Shown here piece after piece: positions 36,842-45,499 of a stretch of 64,000 nucleotides of DNA (position 1 is its first letter; each line of letters begins with the position of its first letter). The position numbers and the translations under genes were made by a program. This stretch comes from Janibacter endophyticus (lineage in GTDB: Bacteria > Actinomycetota > Actinomycetes > Actinomycetales > Dermatophilaceae), in contig NZ_JAFEJG010000004.1 in assembly GCF_016888335.1 (NCBI RefSeq), positions 2,776,930-2,840,929 of the forward strand, in the 5' to 3' direction. The notes beneath the pieces were generated by a model. That model did not search any database. It was not told the origin of the DNA and was given only the letters and a program-made list of their open reading frames with translations.

Positions 36842-37510
36842 GTGGGCAAGCTACGGCTGCACAACGAGGACATCCTCGTCATCGGCCTCGGCCGCTTCGG
36901 CGGCGCGGTGGCCACCGAGCTGCACCGGCTGGGCAACCGGGTGACCGCGGTGGAGCTCGACCACGAGCTGGCCGAGTCCTTCCTCGGCCGCGTCGGCCGC
37001 ATCGTCCAGGGTGATGCCACGTCGGTGACCTTCATGCAGGAGCTGCGCCCGCAGGAGTTCTCCGCCGCGGTGCTCGGCGTGGGGTCGTCGGTCGAGGCCT
37101 CGGTCCTCGCGGCGGTCAACCTCATCGACGCCGGCTGCCCGAAGGTGTGGGCCAAGGCGGTCAGTCCCGAGCACGCCCGCATCCTCAACCGGATCGGGGT
37201 CCAGCACGTGCTCTCGCCCGAGATCGAGTCAGGGCAGCGGCTGGCGCACCTCATCGGCGGCAAGCTCATCGACTACATCGAGTTCGACGACGGCTTCGCC
37301 ATCGTCAAGATGCTTCCCCCGCAGGAGGCCATCGGCTTCACGCTCGAGCAGTCGCAGATGCGGAGCAAGTACGGCGTGACGATCGTCGGGGTGAAGTCGC
37401 CCGGCGAGGACTTCACCTACGCCAGGCCGGACACCAAGGTGCACGCCGGCGACACGCTGATCGTCAGCGGACCGACGACGCTCATCGAGCGGATGGCCGC
37501 CCGGCCCTGA
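36842..37510 (+). CDS. TrkA-type K+ uptake regulatory protein (RCK_N/RCK_C)
   Basis: This 222-aa cytoplasmic protein has an RCK_N Rossmann domain (about 10-130, VIGLGRFGGAVATELHRLG with the acidic residue in VTAVELDHE) and an RCK_C domain (about 140-222). It would gate a Trk/Ktr potassium channel in response to nucleotides. No channel gene is adjacent, so its partner lies elsewhere. GTG 36842 is preceded by GGGAG at a long distance of about 11 bases. Confidence 0.9.
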   Translation: MGKLRLHNEDILVIGLGRFGGAVATELHRLGNRVTAVELDHELAESFLGRVGRIVQGDATSVTFMQELRPQEFSAAVLGVGSSVEASVLAAVNLIDAGCPKVWAKAVSPEHARILNRIGVQHVLSPEIESGQRLAHLIGGKLIDYIEFDDGFAIVKMLPPQEAIGFTLEQSQMRSKYGVTIVGVKSPGEDFTYARPDTKVHAGDTLIVSGPTTLIERMAARP

Positions 37511-37531
37511 CCCGTCGGCAGCACGCCGCGC

Positions 37532-38041
37532 TCAGGCGCGGTCGTCCCCGAGCGCCAGCACCAGGGCGATCTCCTCCTCGGAGTCGCCCTGCACCCGCAT
37601 CGGTCGGCGACGGTCCGTCGGGCGGAAGCCGAAGCTGCTCGCGAAGGCCACACCCCGGGCGTTGTCGGTGCCCACCCAGTAGAAGAGCCGGCTCAGGCCC
37701 TGGCCGCGACCGTAGGCGGCAGCCTCCTGCACGAGCGAGGCGGCGACGCTGCGACCGCGCCAGTCGGGTGCGACCCAGAGGCCGAAGAGCTGCCCGACAT
37801 CCGGGCTCGACTCCTCGGGCGCACCGCCGATGCTCACGACACCCACGCGCTCACCGTCGACCTCGGCGACGAGGCGGTGGCTGCGCCTCATCCGGTCGCG
37901 CCAGTACTGCTCGGGCTCGGCCTCTTCCTCGGCGTGCGAGGCGACGAAGGCCTCGGGCGACTCTGCCAGAGCAGCCAGACGGACCTCGCGGAAGGTTTCC
38001 CACTCGTCCTCGGTCAGCGCGCGCACGGTGATCTCGCTCAT
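37532..38041 (-). CDS. GNAT-family N-acetyltransferase
   Basis: This 169-aa single GNAT domain begins MSEITVRALTEDEWETFREVRLAAL. The acetyl-CoA loop lies in LWVAPDWRGRSVAASLVQEA. The substrate cannot be deduced. It is similar in layout to the next gene (38095-38616), with the shared opening RxLTEDxW, so the two may be paralogues from tandem duplication. Confidence 0.85.
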   Translation of the reverse strand: MSEITVRALTEDEWETFREVRLAALAESPEAFVASHAEEEAEPEQYWRDRMRRSHRLVAEVDGERVGVVSIGGAPEESSPDVGQLFGLWVAPDWRGRSVAASLVQEAAAYGRGQGLSRLFYWVGTDNARGVAFASSFGFRPTDRRRPMRVQGDSEEEIALVLALGDDRA

Positions 38042-38077
38042 GGCACCTACTCTGTCATGCCGCGCCCGGGCAGGCTG

Positions 38078-38092
38078 CCCCGGTCACCGGGG
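38078..38092 (-). terminator. Hairpin between the two GNAT genes
   Basis: ccccgg-tca-ccgggg, a 6-bp GC stem with a 3-base loop, just after the stop of the 38095-38616 gene on the minus strand. Confidence 0.45.
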
Positions 38093-38094
38093 GC

Positions 38095-38616
38095 TCACCC
38101 GCCCGCAGACCCGTCGAGACGCAGCTCCATCTCGGCCTCGCAGAGCCCGAGGTAGGCCACAGCGGGCTCGCGTCCACCGGTCTCGACGAAGCCGAGCCGC
38201 CGGTAGGCACCAGCCGCCCGGGGGTTGTCCTCGGCGACCTGGAGGAGCACCCGGGTGAGGCCGAGACCACGTGCCTCCGCGACCAGCGCGGCGACGAGCC
38301 GGTCGGCCACGCCGCTGCCGCGCGCGTGGGCGGCGACCCACATGCCGACGAGCCGGCTCTCGCCGGCCGGCTGGTCCGGGCCGTGCCACAACGTCACCGA
38401 TCCCACCGGCAGGACCACCTCACCCAGCCGCCCGTACGCCAGCCAGGCGTGCCCCTTCGCCCGCTCGCGCCACAGCGACTCGGGGTAGTCCCGCTCCCGG
38501 GCAAAGGTGCTGCCGTAGGCGCGGGGTGCGTCGAGGAGCATCGCGAGGCGCACCGCACGCAGGTCGGGCCAGTCGTCCTCGGTGAGCCGACGGACGGTGA
38601 CCTCGTCGAGGCTCAC
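38095..38616 (-). CDS. GNAT-family N-acetyltransferase
   Basis: This 173-aa single GNAT domain starts MSLDEVTVRRLTEDDWPDLRAVRLAML, with the acetyl-CoA loop in MWVAAHARGSGVADRLVAALV. GTG 38616 overlaps the proC stop by 4 bases, so it is cotranslated with proC. The substrate is unknown. Confidence 0.86.
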   Translation of the reverse strand: MSLDEVTVRRLTEDDWPDLRAVRLAMLLDAPRAYGSTFARERDYPESLWRERAKGHAWLAYGRLGEVVLPVGSVTLWHGPDQPAGESRLVGMWVAAHARGSGVADRLVAALVAEARGLGLTRVLLQVAEDNPRAAGAYRRLGFVETGGREPAVAYLGLCEAEMELRLDGSAGG

Positions 38617-39419
38617 GACCCCGCGGAGCGCCGGGCGCAGGCCTCGACCGCCCGCGCGAAGGTCTCGCGGATCCCGCCGGCCTCGAGCTCACGCAGGGCC
38701 GCCGCGGTGGAGCCGCCCGGCGAGGTCACCTGGGCGCGGAGCAGCACCGGCTCCTCGCCGGTCTCCCGCATCATCGTGCTCGCACCGAGGGCGGCCTGGA
38801 CCGCGAGGTCCGCGGCCGTGGCGCGCGGCAGCCCACCGGCCACACCGGCGTCGACGAGCGCCTCCACGACGAGGTAGAAGTACGCGGGCGCCGAGCCCGA
38901 CATCGCGGTCGCGACGTCCTGCTGCGACTCGGGCAGGACGACGGTGCGCCCGGTCGGGGCCAGGAGCTCACGCACGGCCGCCACCTGCTCGTCGCTCACC
39001 CCGTCGCCCGGGGAGAGCACCGTCATGCCCTGGCCCACCCGGGCCGGCGTGCTCGGCATCCCACGGATGGCGCTCACCCCGTCGGGCAGGGCAGCGGTGA
39101 GCTCGGCGAGGGTGACACCCAGCGCCAGGGACAGCACGACGGACCCTGGGCGAAGGGAGTCGCGCACCGACTCCAGGAGCGTCGGGACGTCGTAGGGCTT
39201 GACGGTGATGATGTGCACGTCCGCCTCGGACGCAGCCGCTGCCGCCGGCAGGGCCCGGACCCCGGCGCGGCGACCCAGCTCGTCGGCCTGCTCGGCCCGG
39301 GGCTCGACGACCCGGACCTCGGGATCACCCTCGCCACGGTCGCTGACGAGGGCGTCGAGGATGGCGCCGCCCATGGCGCCGACCCCGTAGATGGCCATGA
39401 CCTGCTGCTGCTCGCTCAC
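38613..39419 (-). CDS. proC: Pyrroline-5-carboxylate reductase
   Basis: This 268-aa enzyme reduces pyrroline-5-carboxylate to proline. It has an N-terminal nucleotide fold (MAIYGVGAMGGAILDAL), GMPSTPARVGQGMTVL and the C-terminal signature VTSPGGSTAAALRELEAGG. GTG 39419 follows a TACGCT -10 box by 6 bases. It lies 19 bp downstream of the proline dehydrogenase gene, so biosynthetic and catabolic proline genes are adjacent. Confidence 0.96.
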   Translation of the reverse strand: MSEQQQVMAIYGVGAMGGAILDALVSDRGEGDPEVRVVEPRAEQADELGRRAGVRALPAAAAASEADVHIITVKPYDVPTLLESVRDSLRPGSVVLSLALGVTLAELTAALPDGVSAIRGMPSTPARVGQGMTVLSPGDGVSDEQVAAVRELLAPTGRTVVLPESQQDVATAMSGSAPAYFYLVVEALVDAGVAGGLPRATAADLAVQAALGASTMMRETGEEPVLLRAQVTSPGGSTAAALRELEAGGIRETFARAVEACARRSAGS

Positions 39420-39425
39420 CCGGGC

Positions 39426-39431
39426 AGCGTA
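39426..39431 (-). promoter_or_regulatory. -10 box for leaderless proC transcript
   Basis: Minus-strand TACGCT ends 6 bases before the proC GTG, in the gap after the proline dehydrogenase gene. Confidence 0.45.
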
Positions 39432-39438
39432 GTGGGGC

Positions 39439-40398
39439 TCACCCCTGGCCGGAGAGGACGGTGAGGAGCCGGCGCAGGGTCGCCGGGCGCTCGGCGAGGT
39501 CGGCGAGGTAGTCGAACCACTCCTCGCCGTACGGCACGAGCACCCGGACGAGGTGCCCCGCGTCCGCGCTGCGGACCTGCCGGTCGGGTTGCGCCCCGAG
39601 GTACATCTGGTACTCGACGTCACGCCCACGACCGTGGTGCTCCGCGAGGGCGTCGGTGACCTCGAGCAGCGCCGGGTCCTGCGTGGCGACCATCGGGCGT
39701 GGGCCGGTGGCCAGGAGCGTGCTCAGGCAGCGGACGTAGGCGAGGTCGGCCTCGTGCCGGTCGGCCCACGCGGTGCGGGCACCCTCGCGGGGGCCGCCCC
39801 GGACGAGCCGCACCGGGATCCCGAGGTCGGACAGGCGCGCGCAGTCGTGCTCGCCCCGGTGGCGCCGGGCGAGCACCGAGATGCGCAGCGGCGGCGGGGT
39901 GTGCGTCGACCAGATCGACTCGACGCCGGCCTGCAGCTCGTCCTCGAGCTCCGGGGCGACGGTGCGCAGGGTGATCCCGACGCCACCCGACTCCGCCCGC
40001 TCCAGGAGGTCGCTCAGCACCCGCCGGAAGTCCGCGGGCTCCCCGCGCCCCAGCCCGATGCGGGTCGGCGCGAGGACCACCCCGAGGGGCGAGGTGGCGT
40101 GGGTGTCCCCCTTCGCCAGGACGGCGGCGTCGACCGCCTCGACGGCACGGGCGACGTTGGCGCGGAGCTGGGCCTCGTCGGTGACGGGCGGGCTCAGCGG
40201 CTCGATGGAGGCGCGTCGGCCGGTGAGCCCGAGGCCGAGGGCGAGGTCGACGGCGTGACCGACCTCGGGGCCCGCGACGAACCGGCCGCGGGCGGCCCGC
40301 ACCGGCGCCGAGGCCGCGACCCGGTCGCGTGCGGCAGGTGCGGTGACGAGGTCGAGCGCCCGTCGTCGGGCGGTGTCGAAGACCGGCCGCGGGGTCAC
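39439..40398 (-). CDS. Proline dehydrogenase family protein
   Basis: This 319-aa TIM-barrel flavoprotein is of the monofunctional PRODH type. The C-terminal region VEYQMYLGAQPDRQVR followed by VRVLVPYGEEWFDYLADLAERP matches the FAD/substrate-binding end of proline dehydrogenases. It oxidises proline to pyrroline-5-carboxylate, passing electrons to quinone. GTG 40398 overlaps the lipid-kinase stop by 4 bases. No P5C dehydrogenase gene is adjacent. The N-terminal half is more divergent than usual. Confidence 0.88.
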   Translation of the reverse strand: MTPRPVFDTARRRALDLVTAPAARDRVAASAPVRAARGRFVAGPEVGHAVDLALGLGLTGRRASIEPLSPPVTDEAQLRANVARAVEAVDAAVLAKGDTHATSPLGVVLAPTRIGLGRGEPADFRRVLSDLLERAESGGVGITLRTVAPELEDELQAGVESIWSTHTPPPLRISVLARRHRGEHDCARLSDLGIPVRLVRGGPREGARTAWADRHEADLAYVRCLSTLLATGPRPMVATQDPALLEVTDALAEHHGRGRDVEYQMYLGAQPDRQVRSADAGHLVRVLVPYGEEWFDYLADLAERPATLRRLLTVLSGQG

Positions 40399-41354
40399 GC
40401 CGGCGGCTCCAGGTCGGTGACCGTCGGCTCGACCCCGGCGGGGACGTGCAGCCGGTACGCGCCGGGCTGGACCCGCCAGGTCGTCGCGCGCACAGGGTCG
40501 AGGAGCTCGCCGTCGGCGTTGACCCCGAAGCCGTGGTCGGTCATCGCCTCGACCCGGACCTCGGTGCCGCGCAGCCGACGCACACCCTCGAGGCTCTCGA
40601 CGTCGCCGGACGTGAGCCGCAGTGCGTAGAGGAGGCGCTGCGGGCGGGTGCGCGCCTCGGCGATGACGATGTCGCCCAACCCGTCGCCCGGCGCGGCGTC
40701 GGGGGCCAGGACGGCCCCGCCGCCGATGCTCGTGCCGTTGGCCATACCGACCTGCATGAGCCGGGTCTGGCCGTCGGCGACGACCTCGCCGTCGACGGTG
40801 ACCCGCAGCTTCCACCCCGCCTTGCGGACGCCGGCGAGGACGGTGCCGACGACGTAGCCGAGGGGTCCGAGCCCGACGGTGCCGAGACGCTCCTTCCACG
40901 GCTTGGCGAGCCGACCGGCCTCGTCTCCGGCGCCGACGTGGACGGCGTTGACCACGACGCGCGCCTTGTCGTCACGGATGACGTCGATGGGCCGCAGCGG
41001 TCCCTCGACGACGACCCTGACCGCCTCGACAGGGTCGTCCGAGAGGTTGACCGAGCGGGCGAAGTCGTTGCCGGTCCCCAGCGGGACGATGCCCAGGACC
41101 GGCCCCTCACGCTCGCCGTCACCGAGCTCGTCACGCATGCAGAGCGCCGTGGCGACCGCGTGGAGCGAGCCGTCGCCGCCGCAGACGACGACCTCGGCAT
41201 CGCCACGGCCCTGGAGCGCCTCGCGCAGCTCGTCCATCGAGGACGTCGCCGCGACCTCGACCTCGCCGTGCACCGCGAGCGCCGCTCTCACGTCCTCGAC
41301 GACGTCGTCGGTGCTCGTGCCCGCGGCGTCGTTGACGATCATGAGATAGGGCAT
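40395..41354 (-). CDS. Diacylglycerol/lipid kinase family protein
   Basis: This 319-aa DagK-like catalytic domain has VVCGGDGSLHAVATAL and VPLGTGNDFARS, the ATP-binding motifs, and a C-terminal DGFGVNADGELL-like (DHGFGVNADGELL). It phosphorylates diacylglycerol or another lipid. It lies upstream of the proline genes, with a 4-base overlap. The ATG follows a TAGCCT -10 box by 6 bases. Confidence 0.92.
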   Translation of the reverse strand: MPYLMIVNDAAGTSTDDVVEDVRAALAVHGEVEVAATSSMDELREALQGRGDAEVVVCGGDGSLHAVATALCMRDELGDGEREGPVLGIVPLGTGNDFARSVNLSDDPVEAVRVVVEGPLRPIDVIRDDKARVVVNAVHVGAGDEAGRLAKPWKERLGTVGLGPLGYVVGTVLAGVRKAGWKLRVTVDGEVVADGQTRLMQVGMANGTSIGGGAVLAPDAAPGDGLGDIVIAEARTRPQRLLYALRLTSGDVESLEGVRRLRGTEVRVEAMTDHGFGVNADGELLDPVRATTWRVQPGAYRLHVPAGVEPTVTDLEPPA

Positions 41355-41360
41355 GGCCTC

Positions 41361-41366
41361 AGGCTA
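41361..41366 (-). promoter_or_regulatory. -10 box for leaderless lipid-kinase/proline operon transcript
   Basis: Minus-strand TAGCCT ends 6 bases before ATG 41354. Confidence 0.45.
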
Positions 41367-41385
41367 GGCGCTCCCGGCGAGGCCG

Positions 41386-42168
41386 TCAGGCGGTCAGGTG
41401 GCCGCGGGCGAAGGCGAGGGACTCGGCGAGGTCCGCCTCACGGTCGGCCAGGGTGCGCTTGCGCGTGCCCACCTCGAGCACGACCGCGCCGTCGAAGCCC
41501 GAGCTCGCGACGTGCTGCAGCACCTCCGCGCACGGCTGCGACCCGCGCCCCGGCACGAGGTGCTCGTCCTTGATCGTGCGCCCGCTGCCGTCGGCGAGAT
41601 GGATGTGGGCCAGCCGGTCGTCGAGGTCACGGACCATCTGCAGCGCATCGGAGCCGGCGGACGCCGTGTGGGAGAGGTCGATGGTCACGTGGTCGTAGGG
41701 CTGGGGCACCGGGTCCCAGTGCGGCAGGTAGGCCTCGACCTGACGGCCGCGCGCCGTCCACGGGTACATGTTCTCCACCGCGAGGACGATCCCCGACGCG
41801 TCCTCGCGCTCGGCGACACCGTCGGCGAAGCCCCGCGCATAGTCCTTCTGCCACCGGAAGGGCGGGTGAAGGACGACCGTCGGCGCCCCGACCTCTTGGG
41901 CGATCTCGATCGAGCGGTCGATCTTGGCCCACGCGTCGTTGCCGAAGACCCGTTGGGTGAGCAGCAGGGTCGGGGCGTGGATGGAGACGATCGGGAGCTC
42001 GTGGTGCTCGGAGAGCGCCGCGAGCGCCTGCGCGTTCTGCGTCACCGGGTCGGTCCAGATCATGATCTCGATGCCGTCGTACCCGAGGCGGGAGGCGACG
42101 TCGAAGGCGGCAGCCGTGGTCTGCGGGTAGACGGACGCCGTGGACAGGGCCACGGGGATGCTCGCCAT
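41386..42168 (-). CDS. Sugar phosphate isomerase/epimerase (xylose isomerase-like TIM barrel)
   Basis: This 260-aa AP endonuclease-2-like barrel has metal ligands visible in VLHPPFRW, VENMYPW, TIDLSHTA and HIHLADGSG. It corresponds to the gene between ppx and proC in mycobacteria (Rv0498 region). The substrate is unknown. ATG 42168 is preferred to the GTG two codons upstream because a TACTCT -10 box ends exactly 7 bases before the ATG. Confidence 0.87.
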   Translation of the reverse strand: MASIPVALSTASVYPQTTAAAFDVASRLGYDGIEIMIWTDPVTQNAQALAALSEHHELPIVSIHAPTLLLTQRVFGNDAWAKIDRSIEIAQEVGAPTVVLHPPFRWQKDYARGFADGVAEREDASGIVLAVENMYPWTARGRQVEAYLPHWDPVPQPYDHVTIDLSHTASAGSDALQMVRDLDDRLAHIHLADGSGRTIKDEHLVPGRGSQPCAEVLQHVASSGFDGAVVLEVGTRKRTLADREADLAESLAFARGHLTA

Positions 42169-42175
42169 GGTCACG

Positions 42176-42181
42176 AGAGTA
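42176..42181 (-). promoter_or_regulatory. -10 box for leaderless sugar isomerase transcript
   Basis: Minus-strand TACTCT ends 7 bases before ATG 42168, and only 1 base before the alternative GTG. It therefore supports the ATG. Confidence 0.45.
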
Positions 42182-42212
42182 GACCTCGCCTGCCTCGACG
42201 GGGCCGAGCGGC

Positions 42213-43142
42213 TCAGGAGTCGAGGTGGTCGAGGTAGCGCAGGATGACCCCTTCGCGCAGGGCCCAGGGGCAGATCTCGAGGGTCTCGACGCCGAGGAGG
42301 TCCATCGCGGCCTCCGCGACGATGGCGCCGCCGAGGAGCTGGTGGGCCCGGGAGGCCGAGACTCCGGGGAGCTCGGCACGCTGGGCCGCGGTGAGCGGGG
42401 CGATCCGGGCGATCGTCTCCGTGATGTCGGCGCGGCTCAGCTCACGACGCACGTAAGGCCCCTCGGCCGAGGGTGCCGCACCCGCGATGCGGGCGAGGGA
42501 GCGCATCGTCTTGCTCGTGCCGACGACCTTGTCGGGGGCGCCCGCCTTGGCGAGCGGCCGGATCTGGGAGGCGATCTCGGCGCGGACGGCCTTGCGGGCC
42601 GCCTTGATCGTCGCCGGCGAAGGGGGGTCCTCGGCGAGCCGCTCACGGGTCACCCGGCCGGCGCCGAGGAGGAGCGAGAGGGCGACGTCGGGGTCCTCGT
42701 CGGTCCCGAGGGAGAGCTCGAGGGAGCCGCCGCCGATGTCGACGACGAGCAGCTTGCCGGCCGACCAGCCGGTCCAGCGGCGCGCGGCGAGGAAGGTGAG
42801 CCGGGCCTCGTCCTCGCCGGAGAGGACGAGCAGCTCCTTCGTCGTCTTCTTGCGGACCTTGGCGAGCACGGCCTCGCCGTTGGGGGCCTCGCGGATGGCG
42901 CTCGTGACGAAGGTGAGCAGCTCCTCGACGCCCTGGTCCTCGGCGACCTCGAGACACTCCTGGACGAAGGTGACGAGGCGGTCGGTGCCTGAGGCCGCGA
43001 TCCGTCCGTCGTCGAGGACGTGCTCGGCCAGACGCAGGTCGATCTTGTGCGAGGTGGCGGGCAGCGGGTGCGCGCCGGGGTGCGCGTCGACGACGAGGAG
43101 ATGGACGGTGTTCGATCCCACGTCGATGACCCCGAGCCGCAT
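42213..43142 (-). CDS. ppx: Ppx/GppA-family exopolyphosphatase
   Basis: This 309-aa actin-like ATPase-fold protein starts [20 protein letters not shown] (phosphate 1 motif) and has [14 protein letters not shown] (phosphate 2). It is the short two-domain form that in M. tuberculosis (Rv0496) hydrolyses short-chain polyphosphate. ATG 43142 follows a TAGGCT box by 8 bases. It is divergent from the cysteine-rich unknown gene with only 34 bp between starts. Confidence 0.94.
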   Translation of the reverse strand: MRLGVIDVGSNTVHLLVVDAHPGAHPLPATSHKIDLRLAEHVLDDGRIAASGTDRLVTFVQECLEVAEDQGVEELLTFVTSAIREAPNGEAVLAKVRKKTTKELLVLSGEDEARLTFLAARRWTGWSAGKLLVVDIGGGSLELSLGTDEDPDVALSLLLGAGRVTRERLAEDPPSPATIKAARKAVRAEIASQIRPLAKAGAPDKVVGTSKTMRSLARIAGAAPSAEGPYVRRELSRADITETIARIAPLTAAQRAELPGVSASRAHQLLGGAIVAEAAMDLLGVETLEICPWALREGVILRYLDHLDS

Positions 43143-43150
43143 GGTCCCCC

Positions 43151-43169
43151 AGCCTACGGGCCGTAGGGT
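43151..43169. promoter_or_regulatory. Back-to-back -10 boxes for ppx (-) and the Cys-rich gene (+)
   Basis: Minus-strand TAGGCT at 43151-43156 is 8 bases from the ppx ATG. Plus-strand TAGGGT at 43164-43169 is 7 bases from the ATG at 43177. They are only 7 bp apart, so polymerase binding at one must exclude the other. Confidence 0.5.
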
Positions 43170-43176
43170 GTCCGCG

Positions 43177-44028
43177 ATGACCACGCACCCCGGCGAGACG
43201 CCGCTCACCACCCCCCGGACCTGGGCCGAGTTCGACGACCCGGCCGACGCGGGTCAGCGCTTCCGGTGCGACCTCACCTGGCTGACGTCTCGGTGGATGT
43301 GCATCTTCGGTCAGGGCTGCCAGGGCATCGACGCCGACCACCCCGACAACGGGTGCTGCACCCTCGGGGCGCACTTCAGCGACAAGGACGACGTCGCCCG
43401 CGTCCACGCGGTCGCCAAGGAGCTCGGCGAGGACGAGTGGCAGCTCCACCCGGGGAGCACCAAGGTCTCGGCGTGGACGGAGAAGGAGGACGGCGCCCGC
43501 AAGACGAAGGTCGTCGACGGCGGGTGCATCTTCCTCAACCGGCCCGGCTTCCCCGCCGGGGCGGGCTGCGCCCTCCACCAGCACGCGGTGCTCACCGGCG
43601 TCCCGCCGCACACGCTCAAGCCGGACGTCTGCTGGCAGCTGCCGATCCGGCGCACCTACCGGACCGTCACCCTCACCGACGAGTCGAGCTACCTCGAGAT
43701 CAGCATCGGCGAGTACGACCGGCGAGGCTGGGGCCCCGGCGGCCACGACCTCGACTGGTACTGCTCCGGCAACCCCGAGGCGCACGTCGCCGCTGATCCC
43801 GTCTACGTCACCGAGCGCGATGGCCTCGTCGAGCTCATGGGGCAGGGCGGCTACGACGAGCTGGCCCGCCGGTGCGAGGCTCACCTGGGCGTCGTCGACG
43901 CGGTCCGGGCGGCCTCCGGCCTGAGGGCGAAGGGGGGCCGCTCACCCCTTCGTCCGGGGCCCGAAGGGCGTGACCTCCTGCCCCTGCTCGTCCACCCGGC
44001 CACCCTCGCGACCCAGGGCGAGGGCTGA
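43177..44028 (+). CDS. Conserved cysteine-rich protein of unknown function
   Basis: This 283-aa cytoplasmic protein has many conserved-looking Cys: [56 protein letters not shown] and WYCSGNP. The arrangement recalls YkgJ/DUF3109-like proteins thought to bind zinc or an Fe-S cluster, but the match is by eye. The last 40 residues are low-conservation and encode an inverted pair of the window's octamer. It is leaderless and divergent from ppx; radA follows 48 bp downstream. No function can be assigned. Confidence 0.78.
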   Translation: MTTHPGETPLTTPRTWAEFDDPADAGQRFRCDLTWLTSRWMCIFGQGCQGIDADHPDNGCCTLGAHFSDKDDVARVHAVAKELGEDEWQLHPGSTKVSAWTEKEDGARKTKVVDGGCIFLNRPGFPAGAGCALHQHAVLTGVPPHTLKPDVCWQLPIRRTYRTVTLTDESSYLEISIGEYDRRGWGPGGHDLDWYCSGNPEAHVAADPVYVTERDGLVELMGQGGYDELARRCEAHLGVVDAVRAASGLRAKGGRSPLRPGPEGRDLLPLLVHPATLATQGEG

Positions 44029-44063
44029 GCCGAGGCCACCCGGCCGTTGTCGGGAGCGGCGCA

Positions 44064-44069
44064 TAGGTT
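44064..44069 (+). promoter_or_regulatory. -10 box for leaderless radA transcript
   Basis: TAGGTT ends 7 bases before ATG 44077. Confidence 0.5.
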
Positions 44070-44076
44070 GACCCTC

Positions 44077-45489
44077 ATGGCGACGAAGAGCACCCGCACC
44101 CACGCCTTCCGGTGCACCGAGTGCGGCTGGACGACGGTGAAGTGGGTCGGCCGCTGCGGCGAGTGCCAGGCGTGGGGGACCGTGGCCGAGGCCGGGGCGC
44201 CCCGGGTGCGGACGACGAGCGCGACCCGGGTCGAGACACCCGCCCGGCCGATCGCCGAGGTGCCGGTCGAGGACGCCCAGGCCTGGAGCACCGGCGTGCC
44301 CGAGTTCGACCGGGTGCTCGGTGGCGGGATCGTGCCCGGCTCCGTCGTGCTCGTCGCCGGTGAGCCCGGCGTGGGCAAGTCGACCCTGCTCCTCGACGTC
44401 GCCGCGCGGGCGGCCGCGGGTCGCACGGTGCTCTACGTCAGCGGCGAGGAGTCAGCCGCGCAGGTGCGCTCGCGCGCCGAGCGCATCGGCGCGCTCGCGG
44501 ACGACCTCTACCTCGCGAGCGAGACCGACCTCGGGACCGTGCTCGCGCACCTCGACGAGCGTACCCCCGCGCTGGCCGTCGTCGACTCCGTGCAGACGCT
44601 GGCCTCCGCCGAGGTCGACGGGGCCGCTGGCAACGTGAGCCAGGTCCGCGAGGTCGCGGGGGTGCTCATCCAACGGGCGAAGGCCGCAGGCGTCGCCATG
44701 CTCCTCGTCGGCCACGTCACCAAGGACGGGTCGATCGCGGGGCCTCGCATGCTCGAGCACCTCGTCGACGTCGTCGTGCAGTTCGAGGGCGACCGTCAGT
44801 CACGGCTGCGCCTCGTCCGAGCGGTGAAGAACCGCTACGGTCCGACCGACGAGGTGGGTTGCTTCGATCTCACCGACTCGGGGATTCACGGGCTGGACGA
44901 CCCGAGCGGGCTCTTCCTGTCGTCGCGGCACATCACCGTGCCCGGCACCTGCGCGACGGTGACCCTCGAGGGCCGCCGCCCCCTCGTCACGGAGGTGCAG
45001 GCCCTCGTCGCCCCCTCGGAGATCCCCACCCCGCGGCGGGCCAGCGTCGGGCTCGACTCGTCCCGCGTCTCGATGATCATGGCGGTGCTCGACCGCCGCG
45101 CCGGGGCACCCGTCGGCCGGGCCGACACGTACGTGAGCACCGTCGGCGGGGTCCGGATCACGGAGCCGTCGAGCGACCTCGCCGTCGCGCTGGCCATCGC
45201 GAGCGCCCTCCTCGACCAGCCGCTCCCCCACACGCTCCTCGCCCTCGGCGAGGTCGGCCTGTCCGGCGAGGTCCGCCCCGTCGTCGGCGTCGCGCGGCGG
45301 CTCGGCGAGGCCGCGCGGCTCGGGTTCACCACGGCGATCGTCCCCGTGGGTGCGCTCGACGGCACGGCGCCCCCTCCGCGGATGGAGGTCCTCGAGGTGA
45401 GCGACCTGGCCGCCGCCATCGAGCAGGTCGGCGCCCGGTCCAGGCCGTACGCGGGCGAGCGGGTCGAGGGGGCCCCCGTCGCCCCATAG
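44077..45489 (+). CDS. radA: DNA repair protein RadA (Sms)
   Basis: This 470-aa RecA-like DnaB-type helicase processes recombination intermediates. An N-terminal C4 zinc finger (FRCTECGW and RCGECQAW) is followed by Walker [10 protein letters not shown] near residue 95, the RadA-specific KNRYGPTDEVG and a C-terminal Lon-like domain. The ATG at 44077 is directly before the family N-terminus and 7 bases from a TAGGTT box. DisA follows by 10 bp; RadA is known to bind and inhibit DisA in other bacteria. Confidence 0.96.
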   Translation: MATKSTRTHAFRCTECGWTTVKWVGRCGECQAWGTVAEAGAPRVRTTSATRVETPARPIAEVPVEDAQAWSTGVPEFDRVLGGGIVPGSVVLVAGEPGVGKSTLLLDVAARAAAGRTVLYVSGEESAAQVRSRAERIGALADDLYLASETDLGTVLAHLDERTPALAVVDSVQTLASAEVDGAAGNVSQVREVAGVLIQRAKAAGVAMLLVGHVTKDGSIAGPRMLEHLVDVVVQFEGDRQSRLRLVRAVKNRYGPTDEVGCFDLTDSGIHGLDDPSGLFLSSRHITVPGTCATVTLEGRRPLVTEVQALVAPSEIPTPRRASVGLDSSRVSMIMAVLDRRAGAPVGRADTYVSTVGGVRITEPSSDLAVALAIASALLDQPLPHTLLALGEVGLSGEVRPVVGVARRLGEAARLGFTTAIVPVGALDGTAPPPRMEVLEVSDLAAAIEQVGARSRPYAGERVEGAPVAP

Positions 45490-45492
45490 ACT
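45487..45492 (+). promoter_or_regulatory. -10 box for disA overlapping the radA stop codon
   Basis: TAGACT ends 7 bases before the disA GTG at 45500. Its first three bases are the radA TAG stop, so disA probably also has its own leaderless promoter inside the operon. Confidence 0.5.
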
Positions 45493-45499
45493 CACCGAC

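Noticed and set aside
37532-38616. Two GNAT genes as a toxin-antitoxin module
   Set aside because: Neither has a DUF1778-type antitoxin partner; both look like full-length independent acetyltransferases.
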